Shown piece by piece: positions 40,232-49,779 of a stretch of 64,000 nt of DNA. The notes under the pieces were generated by a model. That model was not told the DNA's origin. It saw only the letters and a program-made list of their open reading frames with translations, and did no database searches. Positions within the stretch are counted from its first letter, which is position 1; each line of letters opens with the position of its first letter. Both the position numbers and the translations under genes were made by a program. The DNA lies in contig NZ_BMOP01000005.1 of assembly GCF_014647135.1 (NCBI RefSeq), positions 39,133 to 103,132 on the forward strand. Direction: 5' to 3'. The DNA is from Shewanella xiamenensis. GTDB lineage: Bacteria; Pseudomonadota; Gammaproteobacteria; Enterobacterales; Shewanellaceae.

Positions 40232-40915
40232 TTAAGTGCTAAAGCTATATCCTTGACCGCGAACAGTGTTGATTAAGGTACGCGGTAAGCGAGTATTAGC
40301 GAGTTTTCGCCGAGTATTACTGATATGCATATCTAAATTACGATCAAACCGCCCTAAGTCCTTCTGCAAAACGGACTTTTGCAGCTCTTGCTTAGTGATC
40401 ACTTGCCCTTTTCGTTCAAACAGGTACTTAAATAACCTAAACTCAGTTTGGGTTAGCTCCACGGCATGCTTGTCGATGGTTATCCTGTAGGCGGTTTCGT
40501 CAAACTTAATCGATTGAATGGCTGCGGTTTGATCTATTGCCATTAGTGGCTTATGCCGCTGCACTAACCGTCGCTCAATCGCCTGCAAACGTACCAATAA
40601 CTCTTTAATACTAAAGGGTTTAGCTAAGAAGTCATCCGCCCCGAGTTCATAGCTTCTGATCCTGTCTTCTTCATTATCGCGGGCAGACAACATCATTATC
40701 GGAGTCAAACAATCCCTTGCCTGTAAAAGCTCAAAACCATCCATTTGCGGCATCACCAGATCGAGCATAACAATCTCGGGCGCAAAGGAGCGAATGCGTG
40801 AAAGCCCATCAACACCGTTAACGGCACATTCAACCTCATGTCCTTGTGCTCGGAGCACATCAGTTAACCACACTCGGAATAATGGATCATCATCGACTAA
40901 CAGTATTCTACTCAT
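40232..40915 (-). CDS. Orphan OmpR/PhoB-family response regulator
   Basis: A 227-residue response regulator. The receiver domain (about residues 1-115) has the acidic pair DDD near the N-terminus, the phospho-acceptor Asp in IVMLDLVMP, and the switch Lys in FLAKPFS. A C-terminal winged-helix DNA-binding domain ends in TVRGQGYSF. I chose ATG 40915 (MSRILLVDDD). No histidine kinase is adjacent. It lies beside a TonB-dependent receptor gene, matching my memory of the S. oneidensis orphan regulator SO2426, linked to metal and iron responses. A Fur-like box lies just upstream. Confidence 0.9.
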   Translation of the reverse strand: MSRILLVDDDPLFRVWLTDVLRAQGHEVECAVNGVDGLSRIRSFAPEIVMLDLVMPQMDGFELLQARDCLTPIMMLSARDNEEDRIRSYELGADDFLAKPFSIKELLVRLQAIERRLVQRHKPLMAIDQTAAIQSIKFDETAYRITIDKHAVELTQTEFRLFKYLFERKGQVITKQELQKSVLQKDLGRFDRNLDMHISNTRRKLANTRLPRTLINTVRGQGYSFST

Positions 40916-40930
40916 CTTAAAACACCAAAC

Positions 40931-40949
40931 GATAATCAATATCATTTAT
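40931..40949. promoter_or_regulatory. Fur-like box upstream of the response regulator
   Basis: GATAATCAATATCATTTAT matches the 19-bp Fur consensus at 13 positions, including an intact GATAAT half and ATCATT. It sits 16 bases before the response-regulator start, where it could cover the promoter. Confidence 0.55.
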
Positions 40950-41065
40950 GTTACCATACCTAGATGTTTGGCTCTAGCATAAGAAGAAGATTAAAAATCA
41001 GTATTTACTTAATTGTGATCAAGTTGGCAGCGATAGATAACGCTTGTAACCTTTTGCACAAAAAC

Positions 41066-41091
41066 AAAAAAGCGCCCGAAGGCGCTTTTTT
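41066..41091 (-). terminator. Terminator of the TonB-dependent receptor gene
   Basis: AAAAAAGCGCC (41066-41076) and GGCGCTTTTTT (41081-41091) pair perfectly with loop CGAA, 21 bases beyond the receptor gene's stop. Confidence 0.92.
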
Positions 41092-41111
41092 AGGGTGAGT
41101 TCTAGTTAATA

Positions 41112-43619
41112 TTAGAACTTAACAGTTACACCACCGTAAATAGTACGGCCGATAGTGTCGTAAACTTCTGGAACAGTACCACCATCACTACCGTTAGATA
41201 CAGTCAATGGTTTTTCATCGGTAAAGTTCTTCACACCTAAGCTAACTGCAGTGCTGTCGTTAACGTGATAGGTACCAGAAATGTTATGATAAACGATATC
41301 ACCCACTTTGTTACCACCTTCAAGATCACGCATGTCACCGATGTAACGGTTGAAGTACATGACACTCCAATCGTCTTGACCAGCACTGATGCTGAAGTTG
41401 TTACGCACGCGAGAATATGCACCGAAGTTACCATCAATAGTGCCAGTGTAATCAACACCGTCCTGCTCGAATTGCACTAAGTAGGTTGTATCGTTGCTTA
41501 CTTTCCAATCTAAGCCAATTAACTCGAAGTTATAGGCTAAGTTAAAGTCAATACCGCTTGTATCTTGAGAACCCACGTTTGTCAGCGCATTTGACAGATT
41601 GGTTAAATCGCCACCTGCTCCAATGTTGAACTTGTCACAAGCAGCGGTATCACCCGCAAAACACGCATCTAAACCGTCTTGAGTATTTGCACGAGCAATA
41701 GCATCACTCACCTTGAAACGCCAGTAGTCTAATGTCACAGACATACCGTCGATATAGCTAGGAGAATATACTAATCCAGCAGTATATGACTCTGACTCTT
41801 CAGGCTTCAGGTTTGGATCTGAAGTACGGTTTACTAGGATCTGTGCATCCTTAATATTACCCCATGGATCCGTTAAGTAATCGAATGAACCAGAGTTACC
41901 GCCATACAATTCTGCAACGCTTGGTGCACGGAAGCCCGTAGCAGCCACAGTACGAACCATCAGCTCATCAGTCGCAGTGTAAGTTAAACCAACTTTCCAA
42001 GTAGTCGCTTTACCGAAGGTTGAGTAATCGTCTAAACGCAGCGCGAATTCACCTGTCAGTTTTTCCGTAAATGGTACGCTCACTTCTTGGAAGAAAGATA
42101 CTACGTTGTAATTACCTTTAGTTGGGTCTTGTTGGGCTGAAGTACTTTCACCAGCGATAACCACTTCGTCTGGCGTGTAGAAACCACTTTCACGACGGTA
42201 CTCAGCACCGATAGCGAAACCTACAGCACCTGCACTCAAATCGAATAACTCACCGTTTAAGCCAGCAGATAGCGTTTGTTGCTCGTTACCCCCTTTAGCT
42301 TCTTCTGTGTAGCTAATCGCGTCAATCATTTGCTGAGTTAATGGCGCACCACTGAACCATGCAGCTTGATTTGCCAGCACTGAAGCTTTCATATCAGAAC
42401 CGTTGATTGAGTTTTCTACTGCGGTTTTAGCTTGGTTCTTACCATAGGTGTAAGTCACATCCCAGTTCATACCAGTATGTACATCTAGAGTACCCGCTAA
42501 ACCACCAGATAAACGCCAAGTATCAGTATCTTGAGTGTAAATGCGTGGACCAACGTCATTAGTACGGCGACGGTAACTAACTTGATCATCTTTATTTGCA
42601 GTGATACCACCGGCGATCATTGCTTGATCAAGGGTCAAACAATCCTTTTGACCTGCCGTTTTACAAACATCTAAGAAAACTTCAGCAGGTTGTGCGGCCA
42701 TTTGCTGATTAGATCGACGGTTAGTGTAGATAGCGTCAGCAGTTAATACCACATCATTACCTAACTCTTGAGTCATGTTTGCAAATAAACTACGACGCTC
42801 ATTTGGAGTTTGATAGTAACTATCTTGTGTAAAATCATAACCATAAGTACGGTCAACCCAGTTGCCGTTTGCATCTTGAACTTTACCGCCTAAGGTGCCT
42901 GTTGGGATATAAGAACTTGCACCTGGCTCAGTCCAATCGCGGTCACCTTGGATTACACCACGACGATCAGCATAAGCTGCACCAAAGGTGTAGTTGCCAC
43001 CATCGGTGTTAAAGCCATACAGTGCGCTCACATCACCGTTTTCGCCGTCACCCTTGTCGGTGCCGCTACCGTTGAAGTCTAATTGGAAACCTTCAAAATC
43101 TTTTTTGGTGATGATGTTCACTACACCAGCAATCGCATCAGAACCGTATACCGCTGAAGCACCGTCTTTCAGGATTTCAACGCGAGCGATCATCGCAACA
43201 GGGATAGAGTTTAAATCCACAGAACTGTCAGCACCTGAACCTGAGTTCACCATGCGACGACCGTTTAATAGTACGAGAGTACGTTGCGAGCCCATACCAC
43301 GTAAGTCAACTTGGGCAACACCGTCAGCACCGTTGTTAGTGGTTGAACCTACCGCAGCACCTGCCATTGAGGTTTGTACTTGTAGCATTTGGTCTACAGA
43401 GGTAAAGCCTTCGGCTTTGATTGCAGCAGCATCAATAACGGTAACAGGAGAAGCTGTTTCCATATCTTGACGTTGAATACGTGAACCCGTGACTTCAATA
43501 CGCTCGACTTTTGCAGTCTCTTCAGCTGCAAATGCGCTTGATACCACGAAGGTACCAGCAGCAATTGAGCTAACGACAGCTAAATTGATAGCCGACGCAA
43601 CTTTGGTTCTTTTTATCAT
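41112..43619 (-). CDS. TonB-dependent outer-membrane receptor
   Basis: An 835-residue outer-membrane active transporter. The signal peptide cleaves near SSAFA-AEETAK. The TonB-box/plug region follows (RIEVTGSRIQRQDMETASP), with VDLRGMGSQRTLVLLNGRRM and GASAVYGSDAIAGVVNIITKK typical of the plug. The remainder is beta-barrel, closing with aromatic Phe (GGVTVKF). The ligand cannot be told from sequence; this plug type is common among Shewanella receptors for varied substrates. AGGGAG precedes the ATG. A long upstream region carries a perfect CRP site and palindromes. The next downstream gene is the orphan regulator. Confidence 0.93.
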   Translation of the reverse strand: MIKRTKVASAINLAVVSSIAAGTFVVSSAFAAEETAKVERIEVTGSRIQRQDMETASPVTVIDAAAIKAEGFTSVDQMLQVQTSMAGAAVGSTTNNGADGVAQVDLRGMGSQRTLVLLNGRRMVNSGSGADSSVDLNSIPVAMIARVEILKDGASAVYGSDAIAGVVNIITKKDFEGFQLDFNGSGTDKGDGENGDVSALYGFNTDGGNYTFGAAYADRRGVIQGDRDWTEPGASSYIPTGTLGGKVQDANGNWVDRTYGYDFTQDSYYQTPNERRSLFANMTQELGNDVVLTADAIYTNRRSNQQMAAQPAEVFLDVCKTAGQKDCLTLDQAMIAGGITANKDDQVSYRRRTNDVGPRIYTQDTDTWRLSGGLAGTLDVHTGMNWDVTYTYGKNQAKTAVENSINGSDMKASVLANQAAWFSGAPLTQQMIDAISYTEEAKGGNEQQTLSAGLNGELFDLSAGAVGFAIGAEYRRESGFYTPDEVVIAGESTSAQQDPTKGNYNVVSFFQEVSVPFTEKLTGEFALRLDDYSTFGKATTWKVGLTYTATDELMVRTVAATGFRAPSVAELYGGNSGSFDYLTDPWGNIKDAQILVNRTSDPNLKPEESESYTAGLVYSPSYIDGMSVTLDYWRFKVSDAIARANTQDGLDACFAGDTAACDKFNIGAGGDLTNLSNALTNVGSQDTSGIDFNLAYNFELIGLDWKVSNDTTYLVQFEQDGVDYTGTIDGNFGAYSRVRNNFSISAGQDDWSVMYFNRYIGDMRDLEGGNKVGDIVYHNISGTYHVNDSTAVSLGVKNFTDEKPLTVSNGSDGGTVPEVYDTIGRTIYGGVTVKF

Positions 43620-43919
43620 GAATGAATGCTCCCTAGATCTTACTATTATTTTTATGCTTACAGTATGTACAACTATTGCTGTACGACTGTTGCGCTTGAT
43701 ACTGAGGATTCACTTTCATTCAGTCAACGTTCATTTTTTTAACTTTAAAAATCAAAATGTTTAATTTATTTAGTTACTTTGTTTTTTATTTGTTTCAAAA
43801 AGATCGTGTGCACTTTCTTTTAGATTTATTCAGCATAAAACACCAATAAAACTGATTTCAGATAGACACAACAACTGTTAACAATGCAACATTTAAAAAA
43901 CATCTAAACACTTCAAAAG

Positions 43920-43935
43920 TGTGATATATGTCACA
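43920..43935. promoter_or_regulatory. Perfect CRP-type site
   Basis: TGTGATATATGTCACA is TGTGA-N6-TCACA with both half-sites perfect. It is centred about 308 bases upstream of the TonB receptor start. On the minus strand a TTAAAT at 43892-43897 would put a start site about 42 bases from the centre. Confidence 0.75.
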
Positions 43936-44122
43936 CCTTATCAAAGGTAAACAGTCTTGCGCACAGAATAATGTATCGATTAATTATGAGAAAATATGCA
44001 TATTAGCAATCTTTGCAATACTAAGAATTGAGAAAACATAAGTAGTTTTGGTGAGTTAATGGATACAAAATGAATAAGGTGTGGTTTTTATGCAAACCCA
44101 GGGAATTTTAAACACAAATGCA

Positions 44123-44148
44123 ACAATTAATTGTCAATTTATAAATTG
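44123..44148. repeat. Two abutting perfect palindromes
   Basis: ACAATTAATTGT (44123-44134) is followed without a gap by CAATTTATAAATTG (44135-44148); each is a perfect palindrome sharing the CAATT/AATTG arms. The pair resembles a tandem operator. Confidence 0.55.
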
Positions 44149-44346
44149 AGAACTAATTTGCTATTGGGACAATCGTTAAGGGACAAAAATGCATTAAGAT
44201 GACGAAAATACGAAGAAGATAGATGATATACAATCAAACAACACTCAATAACGCATCACTTAAATTACTTGCAGAGATTACGTAAAAAGCTAATAAAAAC
44301 AATAAGGATTAAATTAAATCCAGGTTTCATCTATTTCTATTCAAAA

Positions 44347-44378
44347 AATATAAAAGCGACCTAAGTCGCTTTTATATT
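44347..44378 (-). terminator. Terminator of ruvB
   Basis: AATATAAAAGCGAC (44347-44360) and GTCGCTTTTATATT (44365-44378) pair perfectly over 14 bp with loop CTAA, 26 bases beyond the ruvB stop. Confidence 0.88.
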
Positions 44379-44404
44379 AAGCAATAGATAACACTATTTA
44401 GCGA

Positions 44405-45409
44405 TCACTCTGGTTTTATCATTCCAAAGTGTAAATACGCTCTGGCCGTTGCGATCCTGCCACGGGGAGTGCGTTGGATAAAACCTTGTTGAATAAGGAA
44501 AGGTTCGAGCACATCTTCAATGGTTTCGCGCTCCTCACCAATTGCTGCTGCGAGGTTATCAAGACCCACGGGGCCGCCCATAAACTTATCGATAATCGCG
44601 AGTAGCAATTTGCGGTCCATATAATCGAAGCCTTCGCCATCGACATCGAGTAAATTGAGCGCCAGCTCAGCAACATGTCGAGTCACAGCTCCATCGTGTT
44701 GCACTTCGGCATAATCACGCACCCGCCGGAGTAACCGATTGGCAATCCTTGGCGTACCGCGTGAACGTTTGGCAATTTCGGTTGCGCCCTCACTATCAAT
44801 GGCTAATCCCATCACTTGGGCAGAACGGGTCACAATGGTGCTTAAATCTTTGACATTATAAAACTCAAGTCGCAGCGGGATGCCAAAACGCGCCCTTAGC
44901 GGAGAGGTTAAGGCCCCCGCCCGCGTGGTCGCGCCGACTAAAGTAAAAGGTGGTAAATCGAGCTTAATGGAACGCGCTGCAGGTCCTTCACCAATCATGA
45001 TATCCAGTTGATAGTCTTCCATCGCCGGATACAAGATCTCCTCAACCACTGGACTTAATCGATGGATTTCATCGATGAAAAGTACATCACCCGCTTCGAG
45101 GTTAGTCAGCAGCGCCGCTAAATCCCCTGCTTTTTCCAACACGGGACCCGAGGTCGATTTAATATTGACGCCCATTTCATTGGCGACAATCATCGCCAAG
45201 GTGGTTTTACCTAAACCTGGCGGACCGTAGATCAACATATGATCTAAGGCTTCTTCGCGATTCTTGGCCGCTTGAATGAATACCTTTAATTGAGCGCGCG
45301 TATCATCCTGCCCAGTGTATTCATCGAGCAATTTAGGGCGCATTGCCCTATCGATAACATCATCTTGACCTTGCAGCTGTGGCTGTATCAGTCTATCTGC
45401 TTCAATCAT
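44405..45409 (-). CDS. ruvB: Holliday junction branch-migration ATPase RuvB
   Basis: Hexameric AAA+ motor driving branch migration with RuvA. It has 334 residues (E. coli 336). Walker A is GPPGLGKTT and Walker B is LFIDEIHRL; sensor 1 is GATTRAG and sensor 2 lies in [13 protein letters not shown]. The C-terminal winged helix ends [10 protein letters not shown]. It is the last gene of a ruvC-ruvA-ruvB series on the minus strand, 123 bases after ruvA, and is followed by a terminator. Confidence 0.98.
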   Translation of the reverse strand: MIEADRLIQPQLQGQDDVIDRAMRPKLLDEYTGQDDTRAQLKVFIQAAKNREEALDHMLIYGPPGLGKTTLAMIVANEMGVNIKSTSGPVLEKAGDLAALLTNLEAGDVLFIDEIHRLSPVVEEILYPAMEDYQLDIMIGEGPAARSIKLDLPPFTLVGATTRAGALTSPLRARFGIPLRLEFYNVKDLSTIVTRSAQVMGLAIDSEGATEIAKRSRGTPRIANRLLRRVRDYAEVQHDGAVTRHVAELALNLLDVDGEGFDYMDRKLLLAIIDKFMGGPVGLDNLAAAIGEERETIEDVLEPFLIQQGFIQRTPRGRIATARAYLHFGMIKPE

Positions 45410-45532
45410 TTACCTATTCCTGTTACCGCATTGCATTCTTGACATACGGTACTTGCTATTTTGCTGCAGTTGCAGCCTGCTTGGCTGCAAAAATCACGCA
45501 CCGCAATAAACTGCCTCAATCAAAACCATGCA

Positions 45533-46150
45533 TTAGAGCATCGATTTTAACGCGGCTTTAATCAAGGTCTCACTGTCCATGCCTTCTTTATAGGCGGCAG
45601 ATACGGCTTTACTCGCCTGTGGCGGTTTATAGCCGAGGGAGATCAAGGCTGAAATGGCATCCTCTTCGGCACTGTTGGCCGTCGGTGCTGGTGAGTAGTT
45701 GGATTGCAGCACAAACTCACGCTCAGAACCTACGGATGCCTCCATTAAGCTCTTCAATTTATCGCGCATCTCAACCAATAAACGTTCGGCGGTCTTTTTA
45801 CCGACACCGGGTAATTTTACCAGTGTCACTATATCATCGCGCTCAACACAGCCCACAAATTCACTGGCCGTCATGCCAGAAAGAATTGTTAATGCGAGTT
45901 TTGGGCCAACACCGTTAGCCTTAATCAATAAGCGAAACAGTGAACGCTCTTGTTTGGTGATAAAACCATACAGCAGCTGGGCGTCTTCACGCACAACAAA
46001 ATGAGTATAAACCGTGGTCGGTTGATTGAGTTCAGGGAGCTCATAAAAGCTAGTCAGCGGCATTTGTAATTCGTAACCGACCCCATTCACATCAATCAAC
46101 ACCTCTGGCGCTTGTTTTTCTATTAATACGCCACGTAAACGACCTATCAT
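45533..46150 (-). CDS. ruvA: Holliday junction DNA-binding protein RuvA
   Basis: Tetrameric junction-binding partner of RuvB. It has 205 residues and begins [12 protein letters not shown] (N-terminal OB fold). Paired helix-hairpin-helix motifs follow ([12 protein letters not shown] and [11 protein letters not shown]), and the C-terminal RuvB-binding domain ends [10 protein letters not shown]. The open frame extends upstream into ruvC, but ATG 46150 overlaps the ruvC stop as ATGA and gives the family start. Confidence 0.97.
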   Translation of the reverse strand: MIGRLRGVLIEKQAPEVLIDVNGVGYELQMPLTSFYELPELNQPTTVYTHFVVREDAQLLYGFITKQERSLFRLLIKANGVGPKLALTILSGMTASEFVGCVERDDIVTLVKLPGVGKKTAERLLVEMRDKLKSLMEASVGSEREFVLQSNYSPAPTANSAEEDAISALISLGYKPPQASKAVSAAYKEGMDSETLIKAALKSML

Positions 46151-46668
46151 CTGTACCGTCCATATGTTCTTGTTGTTGCTCGGCCGCTTAAGGCAACCAA
46201 ACTTTGATTGGTGTGATAATGACATACTGCAACGCCGAGTGCATCCGCGGCGTCTGCCTGTGGTGCAGCTGGAAGCTTAAGCAATTGCTGGATCATATGT
46301 TGAACCTGCTCTTTCTTGGCACGTCCCGTCCCTACCACCGCATTTTTTATCTGTGTTGCGCTGTATTCTGTAACAGGTAAATTCGCCACGGTTGCTGCGA
46401 CAATTGCTGCGCCACGGGCTTGACCCAATTTCAAAGCTGAGTCAGCATTTTTAGCCAAAAATACCCGCTCAATCGCAAACTCATCGGGTTGATATTGGCG
46501 AATAATTTCACTGATCCCATCAAAGATCTGCTTTAATCTTAACGGCAAATCATCACCCGAGGTACGAATGCAGCCACTGCCTAAATAAAGTTGCTGTCGC
46601 CCTTGGCATTGGATAACACCGTAACCTGTGATCCGCGAACCTGGGTCTACACCTAAAATAATTGCCAT
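46147..46668 (-). CDS. ruvC: Holliday junction resolvase RuvC
   Basis: Endonuclease that resolves Holliday junctions. It has 173 residues, the family length. Acidic catalytic residues are visible in LGVDPGSR (Asp7), FAIERVF (Glu) and [11 protein letters not shown] (Asp pair). It overlaps ruvA by four bases. The upstream yebC ends 188 bases away; the gap holds a short dyad but no LexA-type CTGT-N8-ACAG box that I could find. Confidence 0.97.
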   Translation of the reverse strand: MAIILGVDPGSRITGYGVIQCQGRQQLYLGSGCIRTSGDDLPLRLKQIFDGISEIIRQYQPDEFAIERVFLAKNADSALKLGQARGAAIVAATVANLPVTEYSATQIKNAVVGTGRAKKEQVQHMIQQLLKLPAAPQADAADALGVAVCHYHTNQSLVALSGRATTRTYGRYR

Positions 46669-46856
46669 TGTTTCCTTATGCGTGCGCCTTACGTAAATCG
46701 GTCGATTTGCGTCTTAACAGCGCCTCAACCAAATCATGACTGATTAAAGAACCATTAAAGAACCACTCAAAACCTGCTCGCGTTCATTCAACCAAAGAAG
46801 ACACGTTGTCTTACTCAGCATCTAGCTTGCAAACACTTGTACCTCCCCAAGTTGGC

Positions 46857-47603
46857 TTAACCCAAACTTTCCATAATCTCATCAGAAATTTCGGCATTAT
46901 GATACACCTCTTGCACATCATCGTGCTCTTCGAGGGTATCGATAAGGCGCATAAACTTCTCGGCAGTCTCGGCATCTAACTCGGCTTTGGTCGAGGCTAT
47001 CATCGCGATTTCGGCGTTATCACTGACAAACCCTGCGGCATCGAGGGCATCTTTCACCCCGTAAAACTCGGTCGGTTCGGTAAATACGTCAATCGCACCA
47101 TCATCGTAACTCACCACATCTTCGGCGCCCGCTTCGAGCGCCGCATCCATCAAGGCATCTTCATCGGTGCCAGGCGCATAGGACAATACTCCGCGTTTAG
47201 TGAACAAATAGGCAACCGAACCATCGGTTCCTAAGTTACCGCCCGATTTGCTAAAGGCATTACGTACGCCGCTGACGGTACGGTTACGGTTATCGGTCAT
47301 GGTTTCCACCATCACCGCGGTGCCGCCTGGGCCGTAACCTTCGTAAATAATGGTTTCGAGCTGCTGACCTTCAAGCTCGCCAGCACCGCGCTTAATCGCG
47401 CGCTCAATGGTATCGCGGGTCATGTTGCCGCCGAGCGCCTTATCGATGGCGATTCGCAGACGCGGATTTGAATCGGGATCTGAGCCGCCTTCGCGGGCTG
47501 AAACCGTTAACTCACGGATAAATTTGGTAAAGAGTTTACCGCGCTTGGCATCTTGCGCTGCTTTGCGGTGCTTAATATTGGCCCACTTACTATGACCAGC
47601 CAT
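46857..47603 (-). CDS. yebC: YebC/PmpR-family (TACO1-like) regulator
   Basis: A 248-residue YebC-family protein beginning [18 protein letters not shown], the invariant N-terminus. It contains [14 protein letters not shown] and [19 protein letters not shown]. Members were annotated as transcription factors; recent work links the family to translation of difficult (proline-rich) stretches, as for mitochondrial TACO1. ATG 47603 has GGAGAA upstream. It lies between aspS and ruvC, a common proteobacterial order. Confidence 0.96.
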   Translation of the reverse strand: MAGHSKWANIKHRKAAQDAKRGKLFTKFIRELTVSAREGGSDPDSNPRLRIAIDKALGGNMTRDTIERAIKRGAGELEGQQLETIIYEGYGPGGTAVMVETMTDNRNRTVSGVRNAFSKSGGNLGTDGSVAYLFTKRGVLSYAPGTDEDALMDAALEAGAEDVVSYDDGAIDVFTEPTEFYGVKDALDAAGFVSDNAEIAMIASTKAELDAETAEKFMRLIDTLEEHDDVQEVYHNAEISDEIMESLG

Positions 47604-47780
47604 GGGAGTTCTCCTCTACATGTAGCCATTGCACATCTTATCAATAGCCTAAGGTAACCTTGACGGTGCCTCGAATAAGGCGCCTTTACTCAATGTTCCT
47701 TTACACAGTGAATGACGGCAAGTTCAGTGACGTCGATAACGCAGATATTGATAAGAAATGAAATGACGGGATAAAAATAG

Positions 47781-47800
47781 ACCGAGGCTTGCGCCTCGGT
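47781..47800 (-). terminator. Terminator of aspS
   Basis: ACCGAGGC (47781-47788) and GCCTCGGT (47793-47800) pair perfectly with loop TTGC, followed on the minus strand by CTATTTTTAT, 20 bases after the aspS stop. Confidence 0.85.
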
Positions 47801-47819
47801 ACTCGATAATCGCTAAAGA

Positions 47820-49595
47820 TTAGTCTTCAGTCTTCGCGGCTTTCACCACGGAAATACCTAGTTCAGCTAATTGTTGTGGATTAGCAAAACCTGGCGCATT
47901 GGTTAACGGGCACGCCGCTGTGGTGGTTTTCGGGAATGCCATCACATCACGGATTGAGCTTGCGCCCGTCATCAGCATGATGATGCGGTCTAAACCAAAG
48001 GCTAAACCTGCATGTGGTGGCGTACCGTAACGTAACGCTTCGAGTAAGAAGCCGAATTTCTCTTTCGCTTCTTCATCGGTAATGCCAAGAATGCGGAATA
48101 CCGCAGACTGCATCTCTTGGTTGTGGATACGTACCGAACCACCACCTAATTCACAGCCGTTTAATACCATGTCGTAGGCATCTGACACACGGTTAGCAGG
48201 ATTGGCTTCTAGCTCTTGAGGTGTCACGCCGCGCGGAGCGGTAAATGGATGGTGAACCGCGTGGAAGCTGCCGTTGATCTTCTCAAACATTGGGAAGTCA
48301 ACCACCCACAATGGACGCCATTGACCTTCAAGCAGATTAAAGTCTTCACCGGCTTTAAGACGCAGTGCGCCCATAGATTCGGCAACCACAGTCGCTTGAT
48401 CAGCACCAAACAGAATAATATCGCCCGTTTGTGCGCCAGTGCGGCTGATGATTTCGTTAACAATGTTCTCATTCAAGAACTTAAGCACAGGCGATTGAAT
48501 GCCTTCTAGGCCTTGAGTAAGGTCGTTTAGCTTCATCCACGCTAAGCCCTTGGCGCCGTAGATGCCAACAAACTTAGTGTAATCGTCGATTTGCTTACGA
48601 GACAGGCTTGCACCGCCAGGAATACGCAGCGCCGCAACACGGCCTTCTTCATCATTGGCTGGACCTGAGAATACCGCAAACTCTACTTCTTTGAGCAAGT
48701 CAGCCACGTCCACCAGCTCTAATGGGTTACGTAAATCGGGCTTGTCTGAACCAAAACGACGCATGGCTTCGTTGTAGGTCATGCGCGGGAATTCGCCTAA
48801 ATCGACATTCAGCATCTCAAGGAACAGACCACGCATCATCTCTTCGGTTTTCGCCATCACTTGCTCTGAGCTCATGAAAGACGTTTCGATATCGATTTGA
48901 GTAAATTCTGGCTGACGATCAGCACGTAAATCTTCGTCACGGAAGCATTTTACGATTTGATAGTAACGGTCAAAGCCTGACATCATCAGCAGCTGTTTAA
49001 ATAGCTGTGGTGATTGTGGCAGTGCGAAAAATTGACCTTTATATGTACGGCTCGGCACTAAATAGTCACGGGCACCTTCTGGGGTTGCCTTGGTCAGGAT
49101 CGGCGTTTCAATATCTAAGAAACCGTTTGAGTCGAGGAAACGACGCACAGCACTGGTCACTTTCGCGCGGAACATTAACCGCTGTGCCATTTCTGGGCGA
49201 CGTAAATCTAAATAACGATATTTTAAACGCTGTTCTTCACTGTTGTTTTGATAGTTATCTAAGCTCAGCGGCAGTGGCTCAGAACTGTTGATAATAGTTA
49301 GTGCTTTACCCAACACTTCAATTTCGCCAGTTTTCATTTGTGCGTTAACTTGGCTATCAGGACGTGCACGAACCACGCCTTTTACCTGCACACAAAACTC
49401 AGCGCGCAGTGTGCTAGCCACATTGAACACTTCAGGTAAATCTGGATCGTAAACCACTTGGACCAGACCTTCTCTGTCTCTTAAATCTAAAAAGACTACG
49501 CCACCCAAATCACGGCTACGATTAACCCAACCTACCAAGGTAACTTCTTGTCCAACGTGAGACTTATTGACGTCTCCACAATAATGACTGCGCAT
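47820..49595 (-). CDS. aspS: Aspartyl-tRNA synthetase
   Basis: Class II synthetase charging tRNA-Asp. It has 591 residues (E. coli 590). An N-terminal OB-fold anticodon domain ([20 protein letters not shown]) leads to motif 2 ([18 protein letters not shown]) and the bacterial GAD insertion domain in the middle. Motif 3 is [15 protein letters not shown] near the C-terminus. The length and bacterial insertion fit the standard discriminating bacterial enzyme. It has its own terminator, so yebC is probably separately transcribed or partly read through. Confidence 0.97.
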   Translation of the reverse strand: MRSHYCGDVNKSHVGQEVTLVGWVNRSRDLGGVVFLDLRDREGLVQVVYDPDLPEVFNVASTLRAEFCVQVKGVVRARPDSQVNAQMKTGEIEVLGKALTIINSSEPLPLSLDNYQNNSEEQRLKYRYLDLRRPEMAQRLMFRAKVTSAVRRFLDSNGFLDIETPILTKATPEGARDYLVPSRTYKGQFFALPQSPQLFKQLLMMSGFDRYYQIVKCFRDEDLRADRQPEFTQIDIETSFMSSEQVMAKTEEMMRGLFLEMLNVDLGEFPRMTYNEAMRRFGSDKPDLRNPLELVDVADLLKEVEFAVFSGPANDEEGRVAALRIPGGASLSRKQIDDYTKFVGIYGAKGLAWMKLNDLTQGLEGIQSPVLKFLNENIVNEIISRTGAQTGDIILFGADQATVVAESMGALRLKAGEDFNLLEGQWRPLWVVDFPMFEKINGSFHAVHHPFTAPRGVTPQELEANPANRVSDAYDMVLNGCELGGGSVRIHNQEMQSAVFRILGITDEEAKEKFGFLLEALRYGTPPHAGLAFGLDRIIMLMTGASSIRDVMAFPKTTTAACPLTNAPGFANPQQLAELGISVVKAAKTED

Positions 49596-49779
49596 CTAAC
49601 TCTATCCTTTATCCGGAAACCGGTGCTTTGGAAATAATCAAAACGAGATAAAAGCGGCATTATAGTCAAATAATGCCGATTACCAAAGTACTTCACTTTT
49701 AGGCGGTGAAGTATCAAACAGTTTTACGCCCTTGACTAGAGGCGAACGCACTATCTATGCATAAACGTACAAAAAAACA

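Larger units (their letters stand above)
43620..44404. other. 785-base intergenic region, TonB receptor / ruvB
   Basis: AT-rich region between the receptor start and the ruvB stop. It contains a consensus CRP site (43920-43935), two abutting perfect palindromes (44123-44148) and the ruvB terminator (44347-44378). Frames of 13 and 19 codons in the middle look meaningless. A leader of about 265 nt for the receptor is implied if CRP acts at -41.5. Confidence 0.6.

Noticed and set aside
41011..41030. TGTGATCAAG upstream of the response regulator as a CRP site
   Set aside because: Only one half-site matches; the other arm (GGCAGC) does not resemble TCACA.
44059..44150. Short plus-strand frames of 13 and 19 codons between the CRP site and ruvB
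   Set aside because: They are too short, have no ribosome-binding site in a convincing place, and look random.
46743..46764. Tandem direct repeat ATTAAAGAACC x2 upstream of ruvC
   Set aside because: Only two 11-base copies in non-coding DNA; probably a slippage duplication with no recognisable function.
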